NCBI GenBank assembly: GCA_016790635.1
Contig: JAEUOR010000035.1
Coordinates: forward strand, 62,001-126,000
Length of the DNA: 64,000 nt
Source: Burkholderiales bacterium
GTDB taxonomy: Bacteria; Pseudomonadota; Gammaproteobacteria; Burkholderiales; JAEUOS01
Direction of reading: 5' to 3'
Shown here: positions 46,454-55,376 of the stretch, piece by piece
Layout of the letters: each line of letters opens with the position of its first letter
How positions within the stretch are numbered: the first letter of the stretch is position 1
Notes under the pieces: generated by a model
The model's input: the letters and a program-made list of their open reading frames with translations, nothing else
Told to the model about the DNA's origin: nothing
Databases searched by the model: none
Program-made: the position numbers and the translations under genes

Positions 46454-46780
46454 TCACTTCTTGGCCGGCGCGGGAGCAGCAGGCTTTGCGGCTGCCGCGA
46501 CCGGTCCTGCCGCAGGTGCCACGGCAGGCGCAGGGGCAGCGGGGAGGCCCGGGCCCATTTGAGGATTGAAGGGTTTGCCTTCCGCCTTGGCCTTGGCGGC
46601 GTGGTTGGCCACCGCACGATCCTCGTACTTGGCCTGCAGTTCAGCGTTTTTCTTTGCTGCTTCGGCTGCCTTGGCTTTCTCTGCCTCGACGACCTCGGGA
46701 GGTTTGGGCGGCGGAGCCGGCAGCTTGGCCCAGGCCGAAGCGGCGAACAGACCCAGGGCGACAGCGATCGCGAATTTCAT
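46454..46780 (-). CDS. small exported Ala/Pro-rich protein of the fdh operon
   Basis: A 108-aa protein: signal peptide MKFAIAVALGLFAASAWA, then a charged helical stretch (about 30-70, EAEKAKAAEAAKKNAELQ) and an Ala/Pro-rich low-complexity tail ending PAPAKK. I do not recognise a family. Its ATG overlaps the stop of the cytochrome b gene, so it is made together with the formate dehydrogenase. A periplasmic stabiliser of the complex is only a guess. Confidence 0.8.
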   Translation of the reverse strand: MKFAIAVALGLFAASAWAKLPAPPPKPPEVVEAEKAKAAEAAKKNAELQAKYEDRAVANHAAKAKAEGKPFNPQMGPGLPAAPAPAVAPAAGPVAAAAKPAAPAPAKK

Positions 46781-47859
46781 TGCGAATCCTCCTTGCGCGG
46801 TGCGGCCATGGCGACCTGGCCGCCGCCGGCGGCGCCTTGGCGCGCCTTGATGTCATTGAACCAGTACTCGTGATGCTCGCGGGCCCAGGCCTCGTCGACG
46901 TAGCCGGTCTTCATGGCATTGAACGCGCCCTGGACGCCCAGCGTTCCCATGTAGATGTGCCCCAGTGCCATGGCCATCATCAACACCGTGGAGATCATGT
47001 GCACGACGTTGGCCAACTGCATGGCGCCACGGCCTTGCTGGAAGTTGGGGAAGTTGAGCACCAGGCCCGAGGCGCTGACAGTCACGCCCAGCACCAGGAC
47101 CCCGGCCCAGAACCAGACCTTCTCGCCGGCGTTGAACATGCCCGATGGCACATGCTCACCGCTGGCCAGTCCCCCGCCTTTGGCGAACCACTTGAGGTCA
47201 TGGACGCTTGGCCAGTTGTGCCGCAGGAACGTGAAAAAGAGGACGATCACCGATACGGCGAACAGCGGCCCGACGAAGTTATGCAGGTTCTTGCACAGGA
47301 TGGTGAGCCACGCGAAAAGGGTGTGCCCGATCACCGGCAGCAAGACGGTCTTGCCGAACATCATCACCAGGCCGCTCAAGGCGAGCACCGAAAAGCTGAC
47401 GGCCGTGGTCCAGTGCGCCATGCGCTCGAACGCGCTGAAGCGCTGCACGCGACGCCCGGTTTCCGGGTGTTGCAGCTTGATCGTGCCCTTCCAGAGAAAA
47501 AACAACGCGCAGAGGCCAAAAACCCCCGCGATCAGCATGCCGCCCAAGGGGATGATCTGATTGTTGCGGCGCTGGCGCCAGGTCTCGCCCCCGGACTGGA
47601 TCAGTACGCCGGCCTCGATGCCACGATCAGTCGTCGTGAAGGCCTTTTCCGAACGAACTTCCTTCCATACCGGCTGGTTGTTGCCCGGTTGGCTTTGTTG
47701 CCGCTGCGCCTGATCCTTGGCGTTGGGGTTCAGGACCGAATCGAAGGTCTGCTGCCCTGCCGGCGCCGCGGGCGCCTGAGCGCTCGCGCCGGCAGCCAGC
47801 AACAGGCTGCCGACAAATGCCAGGGCGGCAACCGCCCTACTCCGTGCGCTTGTACTCAT
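46777..47859 (-). CDS. fdhC: formate dehydrogenase gamma subunit, cytochrome b
   Basis: A 360-aa membrane subunit that passes electrons from formate oxidation to quinone. The N-terminus has a signal-like helix (MSTSARSRAVAALAFVGSLL) and a soluble stretch of about 100 residues, then four helices with haem-ligand histidines in AFERMAHWTTAVSF, LCKNLHNFVGP, NVVHMIS and ALGHIYMGT. ATG 47859 is chosen because AGGA lies about 9 nt upstream. The start lies inside the preceding lipoprotein gene (23-bp overlap). Confidence 0.9.
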   Translation of the reverse strand: MSTSARSRAVAALAFVGSLLLAAGASAQAPAAPAGQQTFDSVLNPNAKDQAQRQQSQPGNNQPVWKEVRSEKAFTTTDRGIEAGVLIQSGGETWRQRRNNQIIPLGGMLIAGVFGLCALFFLWKGTIKLQHPETGRRVQRFSAFERMAHWTTAVSFSVLALSGLVMMFGKTVLLPVIGHTLFAWLTILCKNLHNFVGPLFAVSVIVLFFTFLRHNWPSVHDLKWFAKGGGLASGEHVPSGMFNAGEKVWFWAGVLVLGVTVSASGLVLNFPNFQQGRGAMQLANVVHMISTVLMMAMALGHIYMGTLGVQGAFNAMKTGYVDEAWAREHHEYWFNDIKARQGAAGGGQVAMAAPRKEDSQ

Positions 47860-48100
47860 TCTGGGCATCCTGGCGTTGCTTGATGACGGTCTCCCAGGAG
47901 GCCTTGTCGCCCGCCTGCCACTTGGCCGCCGAATAGGCCGTGGGCCCGCCCTCATAAGGACGGGTGTCGGGCTTGCCCTGGTACTTGCCCTGCTTGTAGG
48001 TGGTGGCCTGGCCGATCTTCTGCGGGTCTTCGCCGCAGCCGGCCGCCAGTACCGCCACGGCCAGTCCAGCGGCGACCGAGAGGCATCGCTTTTGCATCAT
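47837..48100 (-). CDS. small lipoprotein of the fdh operon
   Basis: An 87-aa lipoprotein: signal peptide with lipobox LAAGC (Cys about 22), then a hydrophilic mature part containing YKQGKYQGKPDTRPYEG and WETVIKQRQDAQNEYKR. It sits between fdhB (15-bp gap) and fdhC (overlap 23 bp). The function is unknown; the position suggests it belongs to the membrane-bound complex. Confidence 0.85.
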   Translation of the reverse strand: MMQKRCLSVAAGLAVAVLAAGCGEDPQKIGQATTYKQGKYQGKPDTRPYEGGPTAYSAAKWQAGDKASWETVIKQRQDAQNEYKRTE

Positions 48101-48115
48101 GATTCCCCTGTGCGC

Positions 48116-48745
48116 TCAGGACTTCGGAGCCGCGGCCGCCGCCGGGGCGGCACCACCCTTGGGAGCGCCGTAAGCGGCTGCCCAGCCGAAAACGTCGCCT
48201 TTGCTGCCCCGCTTGAGAACACGGGTGCGGTAGATGTCGGCGATCACGTCACCGTCGCCGCCCAGGAGTGCCTTGGTCGAGCACATCTCGGCACAGGCGG
48301 GCAACTTGCCTTCGGCCAGACGATTGCGGCCGTACTTTTTCCACTCGTCGGCAGAATGGTCCTTTTCCGGGCCACCGGCGCAGAACGTGCACTTGTCCAT
48401 CTTTCCGCGCAGTCCGAAGGCGCCTGCCTGCGGGAACTGCGGCGCGCCGAACGGGCAGGCGTAGAAGCAGTATCCGCAACCGATGCAAAGGTCCTTGTCG
48501 TGCAGCACGACGCCCTCGTCGGTCTTGTAGAAGCAGTCGACGGGGCACACCGCCATGCAGGGCGCGTCCGAGCAGTGCATGCAGGCGACCGAGATCGACT
48601 TCTCGCCGGGCACCCCATCGTTGATCGTGACCACGCGGCGACGGTTCACGCCCCAGGGCACCTCATGTTCCTGCTTGCACGCGGTGACACAGCCGTTGCA
48701 CTCGATGCAGCGCTCGGCGTCGCAGAGAAACTTCATTCTTGCCAT
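48116..48745 (-). CDS. fdhB: formate dehydrogenase iron-sulfur (beta) subunit
   Basis: A 209-aa ferredoxin-type subunit carrying four [4Fe-4S] clusters, moving electrons from the catalytic subunit to cytochrome b. Cys motifs: C13-IECNGC-19-VTAC23, CMHCSDAPCMAVCPVDC, CIGCGYCFYACPFGAP, and CTFC with a later CAEMCSTKALLGG. The C-terminus ends in an Ala-rich tail with no transmembrane anchor. It lies 13 bp after fdhA. Confidence 0.95.
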   Translation of the reverse strand: MARMKFLCDAERCIECNGCVTACKQEHEVPWGVNRRRVVTINDGVPGEKSISVACMHCSDAPCMAVCPVDCFYKTDEGVVLHDKDLCIGCGYCFYACPFGAPQFPQAGAFGLRGKMDKCTFCAGGPEKDHSADEWKKYGRNRLAEGKLPACAEMCSTKALLGGDGDVIADIYRTRVLKRGSKGDVFGWAAAYGAPKGGAAPAAAAAPKS

Positions 48746-48757
48746 GGCGATGTCTCC

Positions 48758-51724
48758 TTAAGCCACTTTTTCGACGTTGCACACCGTCGTCTTGGTTTCC
48801 TGCATGTTCGTGACGCGGTCGTAGCCGTAGGTGGTCGCGGTATTGACCGCCTCGCCGCGAACGATGGGCTCAGCGCCGGCAGGATAGAACTCCTTCATGT
48901 CGCGCCCCTGCCACCAGCCCGAGAAATGGAACGGGATGAAGCAGGTCCCGGCATCGACCCGCTCGGTGATCATGGCCTTGACCTTGATGCGCGCTCCGGT
49001 CGGCGTCTTGACCCACACCATGTCGCCGTTGCGGATGCTGCGGTCGTTGGCGGCCTTGGGGTTTATCTCGATGAAGTTGTCCTGCTGCAGCTCGGCCAGC
49101 CATGGATTGGAACGCGTCTCCTCCCCGCCCCCTTCGTATTCGACCAGGCGTCCCGAGGTCAGCACCAGCGGGAACTTCTCGTGCACCTTGTCGGCGACGG
49201 CTTTTTCCTGCACGGTCTTGAAGAGCGTCGGCACCCGCCAGAAAGTCTTGACGTCATCGTGGGTCGGGTACTTGGCAACCATGTCCGCGCGGGTCGAGTA
49301 CAGCGGCTCGCGATGCTGCGGCACGCCGTCCGGGAAGTTCCACACGACCGCACGTGCCTTGGCATTGCCGAAGGGGTGGCAGCCATGGTTCTTCATGAAC
49401 ACGCGGATCATGCCGCCGGACAGGTCGGTCTTCCAGTTCTTGCCTTCGGCCGCAGTCTTCTCGGCATCGGTCAGTTCATTCCACCAGCCGAGCTTCTTGA
49501 GCAGCACGTGGTCAAGTTCCGGGTAGCCGGTGGTGATGTCGGCCCCCTTGGAGTGCGAGCCGTCCTCGGCCAGGAGCGAGACACCATCACGCTCGACACC
49601 GAAATTGGCGCGGAAATTGCCGCCCCCGTCCATGACATGCTTGGACGTGTCATACAGATTGGGGGACCCGGGATGCTTCATCTCGGGCGTGCCGTAGCAG
49701 GGCCACGGCAGACCAAAGTACTCGCCGTCGCACGGGCCACCCTTGGCGCGCAGAGTGCGCACATCGAAGGTGTGCATGTGCTTCATGTGCAGCTTGAGGC
49801 GCTCCGGCGATTGACCCGTGTAGCCGATGGTCCATACGCCGCGGTTGATCTCGCGCAGGATGTCCTCGACCACCGGTTCCTCGTACTTCGGGTTCGACGC
49901 CTTGACCACCGCGATGTTCTGCTTGTCGCCGGCTTTGCCGACCAGTTGGTCGGCAAAGCCCATGCGCTTGGCCAGTTCGTACATGATCGCGTGATCGGTC
50001 AAGGACTCGAACAGCGGATCGACGACCTTTTCACGCCACTGGATGGAACGGTTCGACGCTGTCGCCGAGCCCGCACATTCGAGCTGTGTCGCTGCCGGCA
50101 GCAGATAAACCGCCTGTGCGGGGTTACGCTCGGCAGACGTCATTGCGATCATGGCGGCAGTCGCGCTCGGGTACGGGTCGATGACGACCATGAGCTCCAA
50201 CTTGTCCATCGCGCGCTTCATGTCGAGGCCGCGCGTCTGCGAATTCGGCGCGTGCCCCCAGTAGATCATGGCCTTGAGCGCCTTTTCCTGGTCGAGCTTG
50301 TCGTCGGCCTCCATGACGGCATCGATCCAGCGCGAGACGGTCGTGCCCGACTTCTCCATCATGCCCTGCGAGGCGTAGCGACCCTTGATCCAGTCGTAGT
50401 CGACGTTCCAGACCTTGGCGAAGTGGCGCCAGGATCCCGTCGCCAGTCCGTAGTAGCCGGGCAGCGAGTCCGGGTTGGGGCCGACATCGGTCGCGCCCTG
50501 CACATTGTCGTGGCCGCGGAAGATGTTGGCACCGCCGCCGGAGACACCGATGTTGCCCAGCGCGAGCTGCAGGATGCACGAGGCGCGCACCATCGCGTTG
50601 CCGATGGTGTGCTGGGTCTGGCCCATGCACCAGACGATGGTCGAAGGCTTGGACTTCGCGAACATCTCGGCCACCTTGGCAAGCTGCTCCGGGGCGACGC
50701 CGCAGGCCTCCTGGACCTTGTCCGGAGTCCACTTCTCCATCACCTCTTTGCGGATGGCCTCCATGCCGTGGACGCGGTCATTGATGTACTTCTTGTCCTC
50801 CCAGCCGTTCTTGAAGATCACGTGCAGCAGGCCGAACAGGAAAGGAATGTCGGTCCCCGAGCGGATGCGCACATACTCGTCGGCCTTGGCCGCGGTACGC
50901 GTGAAGCGCGGGTCGACCACGATCATCTTCGCGCCCTGCTCCTTGGCATGCAGCGAGTGCAGCATGGACACCGGGTGCGCCTCGGCGGCGTTCGACCCGA
51001 TGTACATCATGCACTTGGTGTTCTGCATGTCGTTGTACGAATTGGTCATCGCCCCGTAGCCCCAGGTATTGGCGACGCCGGCGACCGTGGTCGAGTGGCA
51101 GATGCGTGCCTGGTGGTCGGTATTGTTGGTGCCCAGGAAGGACACCCACTTGCGCAGCAGGTAGGCCTGCTCGTTGTTGTGCTTGCTCGAGCCGACAACG
51201 AAGATGGAATCGGGGGTGTGATCCTTGCGTACCTGTTCCAGCTTGGCGGCCACCTCGGAGAACGCGGTGTCCCAGCTTATCCGCTCGTAGCGCCCGCTCT
51301 TGGTGTTGAGCTTCATCGGGTACTTGAGGCGGTGCGAGTGGTCGGTCATGCCGTGCTCGCGAATCGACGCACCCTTGGCACAGTGCGCGCCCAGGTTGAT
51401 CGGCGAGTCGAACACCGGCTCATGACGGATCCAAACGCCGTTCTTGACCACCGCGTCGATCGCGCAGCCGACCGAGCAATGCGTGCAGACGGTGCGCTTG
51501 ACCTCGATCTTGTCGGCGCTCTTGGCATCCTGCGCGTCGGCTGTGCCGATCATGCTGGTGCCAAGCGTGGAGGCGAAGGCGCCTGCGCCCACACCCAGGC
51601 CGGAGCGCTTGAGGAACGCGCGCCGCGAGAGCGTGGACGCGCCCTTGGGGGCGGCGTGCGCGCGGGAGCGTGTCAGAAGGCCGCGCGAGGTCGTCTCGCC
51701 GGCCGATTTGCGAGTCAGCAGCAT
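48758..51724 (-). CDS. fdhA: formate dehydrogenase alpha (catalytic) subunit, Cys-type
   Basis: A 988-aa molybdopterin oxidoreductase oxidising formate to CO2, probably facing the periplasm. It has a twin-arginine signal (LSRRAFLKR, about 32-40), a [4Fe-4S] site C80, C83, C87 and C115, and the Mo-ligand segment RICHSTTV with C209 where E. coli FdnG has selenocysteine. MTNSYNDMQN and GSNAAEAHPV are cofactor-binding stretches. The C-terminal cap domain includes MVWVKTPTGARIKVK. No in-frame UGA is used. It is preceded by a TAT peptide gene. Confidence 0.96.
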   Translation of the reverse strand: MLLTRKSAGETTSRGLLTRSRAHAAPKGASTLSRRAFLKRSGLGVGAGAFASTLGTSMIGTADAQDAKSADKIEVKRTVCTHCSVGCAIDAVVKNGVWIRHEPVFDSPINLGAHCAKGASIREHGMTDHSHRLKYPMKLNTKSGRYERISWDTAFSEVAAKLEQVRKDHTPDSIFVVGSSKHNNEQAYLLRKWVSFLGTNNTDHQARICHSTTVAGVANTWGYGAMTNSYNDMQNTKCMMYIGSNAAEAHPVSMLHSLHAKEQGAKMIVVDPRFTRTAAKADEYVRIRSGTDIPFLFGLLHVIFKNGWEDKKYINDRVHGMEAIRKEVMEKWTPDKVQEACGVAPEQLAKVAEMFAKSKPSTIVWCMGQTQHTIGNAMVRASCILQLALGNIGVSGGGANIFRGHDNVQGATDVGPNPDSLPGYYGLATGSWRHFAKVWNVDYDWIKGRYASQGMMEKSGTTVSRWIDAVMEADDKLDQEKALKAMIYWGHAPNSQTRGLDMKRAMDKLELMVVIDPYPSATAAMIAMTSAERNPAQAVYLLPAATQLECAGSATASNRSIQWREKVVDPLFESLTDHAIMYELAKRMGFADQLVGKAGDKQNIAVVKASNPKYEEPVVEDILREINRGVWTIGYTGQSPERLKLHMKHMHTFDVRTLRAKGGPCDGEYFGLPWPCYGTPEMKHPGSPNLYDTSKHVMDGGGNFRANFGVERDGVSLLAEDGSHSKGADITTGYPELDHVLLKKLGWWNELTDAEKTAAEGKNWKTDLSGGMIRVFMKNHGCHPFGNAKARAVVWNFPDGVPQHREPLYSTRADMVAKYPTHDDVKTFWRVPTLFKTVQEKAVADKVHEKFPLVLTSGRLVEYEGGGEETRSNPWLAELQQDNFIEINPKAANDRSIRNGDMVWVKTPTGARIKVKAMITERVDAGTCFIPFHFSGWWQGRDMKEFYPAGAEPIVRGEAVNTATTYGYDRVTNMQETKTTVCNVEKVA

Positions 51725-51737
51725 GGTGCTCCCCTCT

Positions 51738-51932
51738 TCAGATCGCAGTGGTGCGATAGTAGTTGCGGACGTGCTCGGTCAACTGGTAACCGCGTCCGTC
51801 CTTCGCGACGGCAGGCTTGGGTTCAGACACGCCCCCCTTGGTCGCCACGGCGATGGTCGCAACCGCGCCGACCGAGGCTGTTCCGGCACCCAACAGGAAA
51901 CGCCGGCGTGAACCGGCTGGCTTGACGTTCAT
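51738..51932 (-). CDS. formate dehydrogenase region TAT-target peptide
   Basis: A 64-aa protein with a twin-arginine signal (GSRRRFLLGAGTASVG) and a short mature part ending YQLTEHVRNYYRTTAI. It matches the small family named formate dehydrogenase region TAT target (TIGR02811). AGAGGAGG precedes the ATG. It is the first gene of the fdhA operon, 13 bp upstream of fdhA. Its function is not established; it may accompany FdhA through the Tat pathway. Confidence 0.88.
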   Translation of the reverse strand: MNVKPAGSRRRFLLGAGTASVGAVATIAVATKGGVSEPKPAVAKDGRGYQLTEHVRNYYRTTAI

Positions 51933-52019
51933 GGCTTGCCTCCTCTGAGATCGCTGTTTTTCCGACCGTCCGGTATTGCGCCCGACGTGGGCACCCGGAT
52001 TCTGACCTTACTGCAATCC

Positions 52020-52025
52020 ATTATA
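52020..52025 (-). promoter_or_regulatory. -10 element before the TAT peptide-fdhA operon
   Basis: On the minus strand CATATAATGG gives a perfect TATAAT about 88 bp before the TAT-peptide ATG, immediately after the torD-like stop (114-bp gap). The -35 match at 17 bp is weak, so regulation by an activator is likely. It indicates that the structural genes have their own promoter in addition to read-through. Confidence 0.5.
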
Positions 52026-52046
52026 TGTACATCGCGCAATCGATAG

Positions 52047-52661
52047 CTAGTCCTCGATGCAAAATCCCTGCTGTTCGAGGTCGAGATAGGCACGTAGAAA
52101 CTGTGCTGCACTGCGGTAGAAGGCCAGGTCACAGGCCTCGATGTCCAGTACCAAGCGTGCATACCAGGGTGCCAGGTAAGTCGTGAAGAACTCCTTCTGG
52201 ACGGCGATTTCCCGGTCGCTGCCGCCGCGGCGCACCAGCATCTGCATCACGTCGCAAAGCCCCGCCAGATGATCCTCGGGCTCGGCGGCCTCCGGGTTGC
52301 GTGCGAGCCCCAGGCCGGCAAGTCGCGCCCGCAGGTCGGCCAAGGTCAGTTCGCGCCAGGTTTCACTCAGATAGTGCGTGCCATACAGCGAGATGCGCGC
52401 ACGCCCGGTACCGATGAACGTATCTTCGTATTCCGCGCGCACCCCCTCGGGTGTGGCCAGCGCAGCAGCGCGCTTGAGCCCCTGCCACGCCTGCCCGAGC
52501 GCGGTGGTTTCGTCGGGCGGCGCCGAGGCGGCCAGCGCGGAGAGCAAGGCGGCATCCGGCGCAGAGTAGAACAGCCGCGCCAGAAGCGCGTACAGGTCGG
52601 CTCGGGCCGCTTCCTCAGGCGGCAGGCTGGCGTGGAAAACCAGCGGCGCGGTCGAACTCAT
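52047..52661 (-). CDS. TorD-family molybdoenzyme chaperone
   Basis: A 204-aa all-helical cytoplasmic chaperone. EAARADLYALLARLFYSAP at the N-terminus, EYEDTFIGTGRARISLYGTH in the middle and DREIAVQKEFFTTYLAPW with FYRSAAQFLRAYLDLE near the end fit the TorD/DmsD family, which proof-reads Tat-exported molybdoenzymes. Its start overlaps the ferredoxin stop. The client is most probably FdhA. The usual E. coli FdhE is not seen. Confidence 0.88.
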   Translation of the reverse strand: MSSTAPLVFHASLPPEEAARADLYALLARLFYSAPDAALLSALAASAPPDETTALGQAWQGLKRAAALATPEGVRAEYEDTFIGTGRARISLYGTHYLSETWRELTLADLRARLAGLGLARNPEAAEPEDHLAGLCDVMQMLVRRGGSDREIAVQKEFFTTYLAPWYARLVLDIEACDLAFYRSAAQFLRAYLDLEQQGFCIED

Positions 52662-54775
52662 GCGGGCCGCCCCGGGACGATCGCTTCATCGCCGGAGGCC
52701 ATCATGTCGATGACACGACAGTCGGCGCACATGGAGAGGCGCCTTTTCGCCGCCTCGCCCGCGAACATCGAATGCCCTGCGAGGCGCGCCGTCATGCGCT
52801 CGATCATGAGCGTGGTGCCGAAAACCTTGGCGCAGCGCGTGCAATGGAAGGGACTGGTGTGGTTCAGGACCTGAGGGGTGCGCGCGGCAGCCGCCAGGTT
52901 AAGGCGCGGAACCAGTGAAATGGCGTCCTCCGGGCAGGTGGCCACGCACAGCCCGCACTGCACGCAATTGCGCTCGATGAAGCGCAACTCCGGCGCCTCG
53001 GGGTTGTCGGCCAGTGCCGAGGCGGGACAGGCGCCGACACAGGACAGGCACAAGGTGCATTTGGCACGATCGATGTTCAGCGTGCCAAAGGGCGCGCCTG
53101 AGGGCAGGTCGATGACCTGCGTGGACGACCTGGACTGGCGCGCGAGGTGCTCGATGGCGAATTCCAGTGTCGTGCGCTTGTCGGCTGCGAAATTAAAGGT
53201 GGCAGCCTGGCCGATCGACGGGCTGGGGGCGAGCCCGCCCAGGGCGGCGGCAAGCGCAGCGCCGGTCTCGGCCCGAACGGGCCGCAGGCGTTCGCCGGTG
53301 ATGCCCAGGCCCGACAGGATCGCGGCGCCGAAGGTGGTCTGCAGGTCGATGGCCTGCGCGTACTCCGGCGCTTCCGACCCTGTCAGGAGGACCCGCACCT
53401 CGGCAGCGCCATAGGCCAGCGCGCCAAGCCAGAGATCGAGTCCGGTGGAGGCACAATGATGTACCGGATACGGCACGACGCGCGCCGGCAGGCCGGGGCC
53501 GCGCCCGGCCCGGGCGGCGCGCCCGGCGGCCTCGATCAGGCGGCCCCCTGCTTCGTCGTGGATCAGCAGGCACGCGCCGGAACCGCCACCGGCTGCGTAG
53601 GCGCGCATCATGGTCTTGAGCGGCGGTCCCGCCGTGACCGGCGCGGGATGCGCATAGGTCATGGCGCCGGAGGGGCACACGGTCGCGCAGGCGCCGCAGC
53701 CCATGCACAGATGCGGTTCTACGCGCACGTGATCGCCATCAGCGCTGATCGCGCCGGTCGAGCAGACCTCGATGCAACGGCTGCAGCCTTCCTTGCCGGA
53801 GCGGCCGTGCGCGCAGGTCTTGGCGTTGTAGGAAAAATAGCGCGGCTTTTCGAATTCGCCGATGAGGCCCGCGAGTTCGGCTGCCGCCAGCGCCTGCTGC
53901 AGGGGATCATCGCCAGGAGAAAAATAGCCCTGCGGCAGCTGGTGCAGGCGGATCATGGGCTTGCGTGACAAGTCCAGCACCAGGTCGTAGGTCTCCTCCC
54001 TTGTACGTTCGCTGCGTGCAAAGTCGATCGCGCCGATCGAACCGCAGGCCGCGACGCAGGCACGATGCGAGCGACAGCGCGCAAGGTCGACCTGATACGA
54101 GAAATCGATCGCGCTTTCCGGGCAGGCGTCGATGCAGGCATTGCAGCGGACGCAGGCCTCGAGATCGATCGGATTGTCCTGCGTCCAGGAGGCCTTGAAC
54201 GCTCCCAGCCAGCCAGTGAGACTGGTGGGCGTGCCCGACACCACCGGGAACCTGCGGGTCGCCGGCAGTTCTGCAGCCTGTGCGTTCGCGCTCATGAGCA
54301 CGCATACGGACAGGCGCTCGGCGAGTCGTTCGGCCCAGGCGAGCGCGGCCGGACCATCGCCGATGATCAAGAGCGTGCCCCCGGAGCGGTAGGAGATCGC
54401 AGACGGTGCGGCGGGCGTTGCCTGCGCCGCCGCGGCCTGGGCATGCGCGAGAAGCGCGCCGATCTTGGCGCCGGCCGCGGAACGTTCGGCCGACCAGCCG
54501 CCGGTCTCGCGAATATTGACAAAGCGCAGCGGCACCGCGCGCGCTTCGCCGGCGGAGGCGATTTCAGCAAAAAGCGGCGCTTCCTGTGTGCAGGCCACGG
54601 TCAGGCGTTCGCCGTCGGCGGCGGCGCGCTGCAGCGCTCCCTCGAAAGCGTCGATCCCGGACCGGCACAGTTCGCGATGTACCGTCAGCGGCGCGGTCTG
54701 GCCCAGCGCAGCAGCCAGCGCTGCACCATCCAGGGTCATGGTCGCGTTGCAATCGCAGATCAGGCAGTTCGACAA
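52658..54775 (-). CDS. multi-cluster ferredoxin with HdrA-like and MvhD-like regions
   Basis: A 705-aa iron-sulfur protein. A short Cys motif opens it (NCLICDCN). Residues about 35-110 (LTVACTQEAPLF, FVNIRETGGW) resemble HdrA, followed by a Rossmann-like strand at about 135-155 (LLIIGDGPAALAWAERL). Ferredoxin motifs are at 208-218, 234-244, 321-338, 357-367, 573-583 and 604-614. Residues about 430-510 resemble MvhD. Two CxxC pairs (645/648, 683/686) may bind metal. TTG 54775 with AAGAGAG upstream is the best start. It probably carries electrons to or from formate dehydrogenase. Confidence 0.82.
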   Translation of the reverse strand: MSNCLICDCNATMTLDGAALAAALGQTAPLTVHRELCRSGIDAFEGALQRAAADGERLTVACTQEAPLFAEIASAGEARAVPLRFVNIRETGGWSAERSAAGAKIGALLAHAQAAAAQATPAAPSAISYRSGGTLLIIGDGPAALAWAERLAERLSVCVLMSANAQAAELPATRRFPVVSGTPTSLTGWLGAFKASWTQDNPIDLEACVRCNACIDACPESAIDFSYQVDLARCRSHRACVAACGSIGAIDFARSERTREETYDLVLDLSRKPMIRLHQLPQGYFSPGDDPLQQALAAAELAGLIGEFEKPRYFSYNAKTCAHGRSGKEGCSRCIEVCSTGAISADGDHVRVEPHLCMGCGACATVCPSGAMTYAHPAPVTAGPPLKTMMRAYAAGGGSGACLLIHDEAGGRLIEAAGRAARAGRGPGLPARVVPYPVHHCASTGLDLWLGALAYGAAEVRVLLTGSEAPEYAQAIDLQTTFGAAILSGLGITGERLRPVRAETGAALAAALGGLAPSPSIGQAATFNFAADKRTTLEFAIEHLARQSRSSTQVIDLPSGAPFGTLNIDRAKCTLCLSCVGACPASALADNPEAPELRFIERNCVQCGLCVATCPEDAISLVPRLNLAAAARTPQVLNHTSPFHCTRCAKVFGTTLMIERMTARLAGHSMFAGEAAKRRLSMCADCRVIDMMASGDEAIVPGRPA

Positions 54776-54785
54776 GGCAGCTCTC

Positions 54786-55376
54786 TTACGATGTGGAGGG
54801 AGGGCCGGCGAATGCAGCCGGCCCGGATGCAGCGTCTGTTTCGACGCCGGCAGGCCCCGAGTTCGCACCGATTGCTGCGGTCGACCGGATCGCGTCTTCC
54901 GCCGGCGCTGGCCGCGTCTGCGCCGACTCGACCTGCGCGCCGTCCGCCCGCGCCTCTTCTTCGCTGTCGAACAACTTGAGCATCTGCGATTGCGCCAGTT
55001 CGCGCAGCATCGCGGTCGGGATCGGGTCCGCCACCGTGTAGTCGTCGATGTAGGTGTCGAGACCGTCCATCACGTTGAAATGCGGGTCGGCGAACAGCTT
55101 TTTCATGGCCGCGTTGCGCGAGGCCAGCGGGACATCGGGGCGCATGAAGCGGCTGAAGTCCGAATCCGGTGTCAGGGAATCGATGCTCGGCAGGTCGCCC
55201 GGCACCGCCTGCGGCGGCGCGGCCTCCGGTACGACCGCGGCCGGCAGGGCTGTGCCGCCCGCCACAGCGGACTCTTCCTGCACCCGCCGGTCTTCGCGCT
55301 CCCGACTGTCCGGCTCGCTCCGCTTGCGGCGCGACCAGCGCGACAGGAAACCTTCGTCGCGGCGGGAATCGCTCAC
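54786..55376 (-). CDS. DUF3306 family protein
   Basis: A 196-aa cytoplasmic protein. It starts at GTG with SDSRRDEGFLSRWSRRKR and contains LPSIDSLTPDSDFSRFMRP and NVMDGLDTYIDDY, which match DUF3306, a family restricted to formate dehydrogenase clusters of proteobacteria. The rest is low-complexity Ala/Pro/Glu. It is coupled by a 4-bp overlap to the DUF3305 gene. The function is unknown; an assembly role is likely from context. Confidence 0.88.
   Translation of the reverse strand: MSDSRRDEGFLSRWSRRKRSEPDSREREDRRVQEESAVAGGTALPAAVVPEAAPPQAVPGDLPSIDSLTPDSDFSRFMRPDVPLASRNAAMKKLFADPHFNVMDGLDTYIDDYTVADPIPTAMLRELAQSQMLKLFDSEEEARADGAQVESAQTRPAPAEDAIRSTAAIGANSGPAGVETDAASGPAAFAGPPSTS

Noticed and set aside
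48758..51724. Selenocysteine in FdhA
   Set aside because: The Mo-ligand position is encoded by a Cys codon (C209), not an in-frame TGA, so no SECIS element or sel genes are required.
47876..51925. A 1349-codon frame on the plus strand over the fdhA region
   Set aside because: It lies entirely opposite fdhA, fdhB and neighbours. It is an antisense shadow of GC-rich codons, with no domain of its own.
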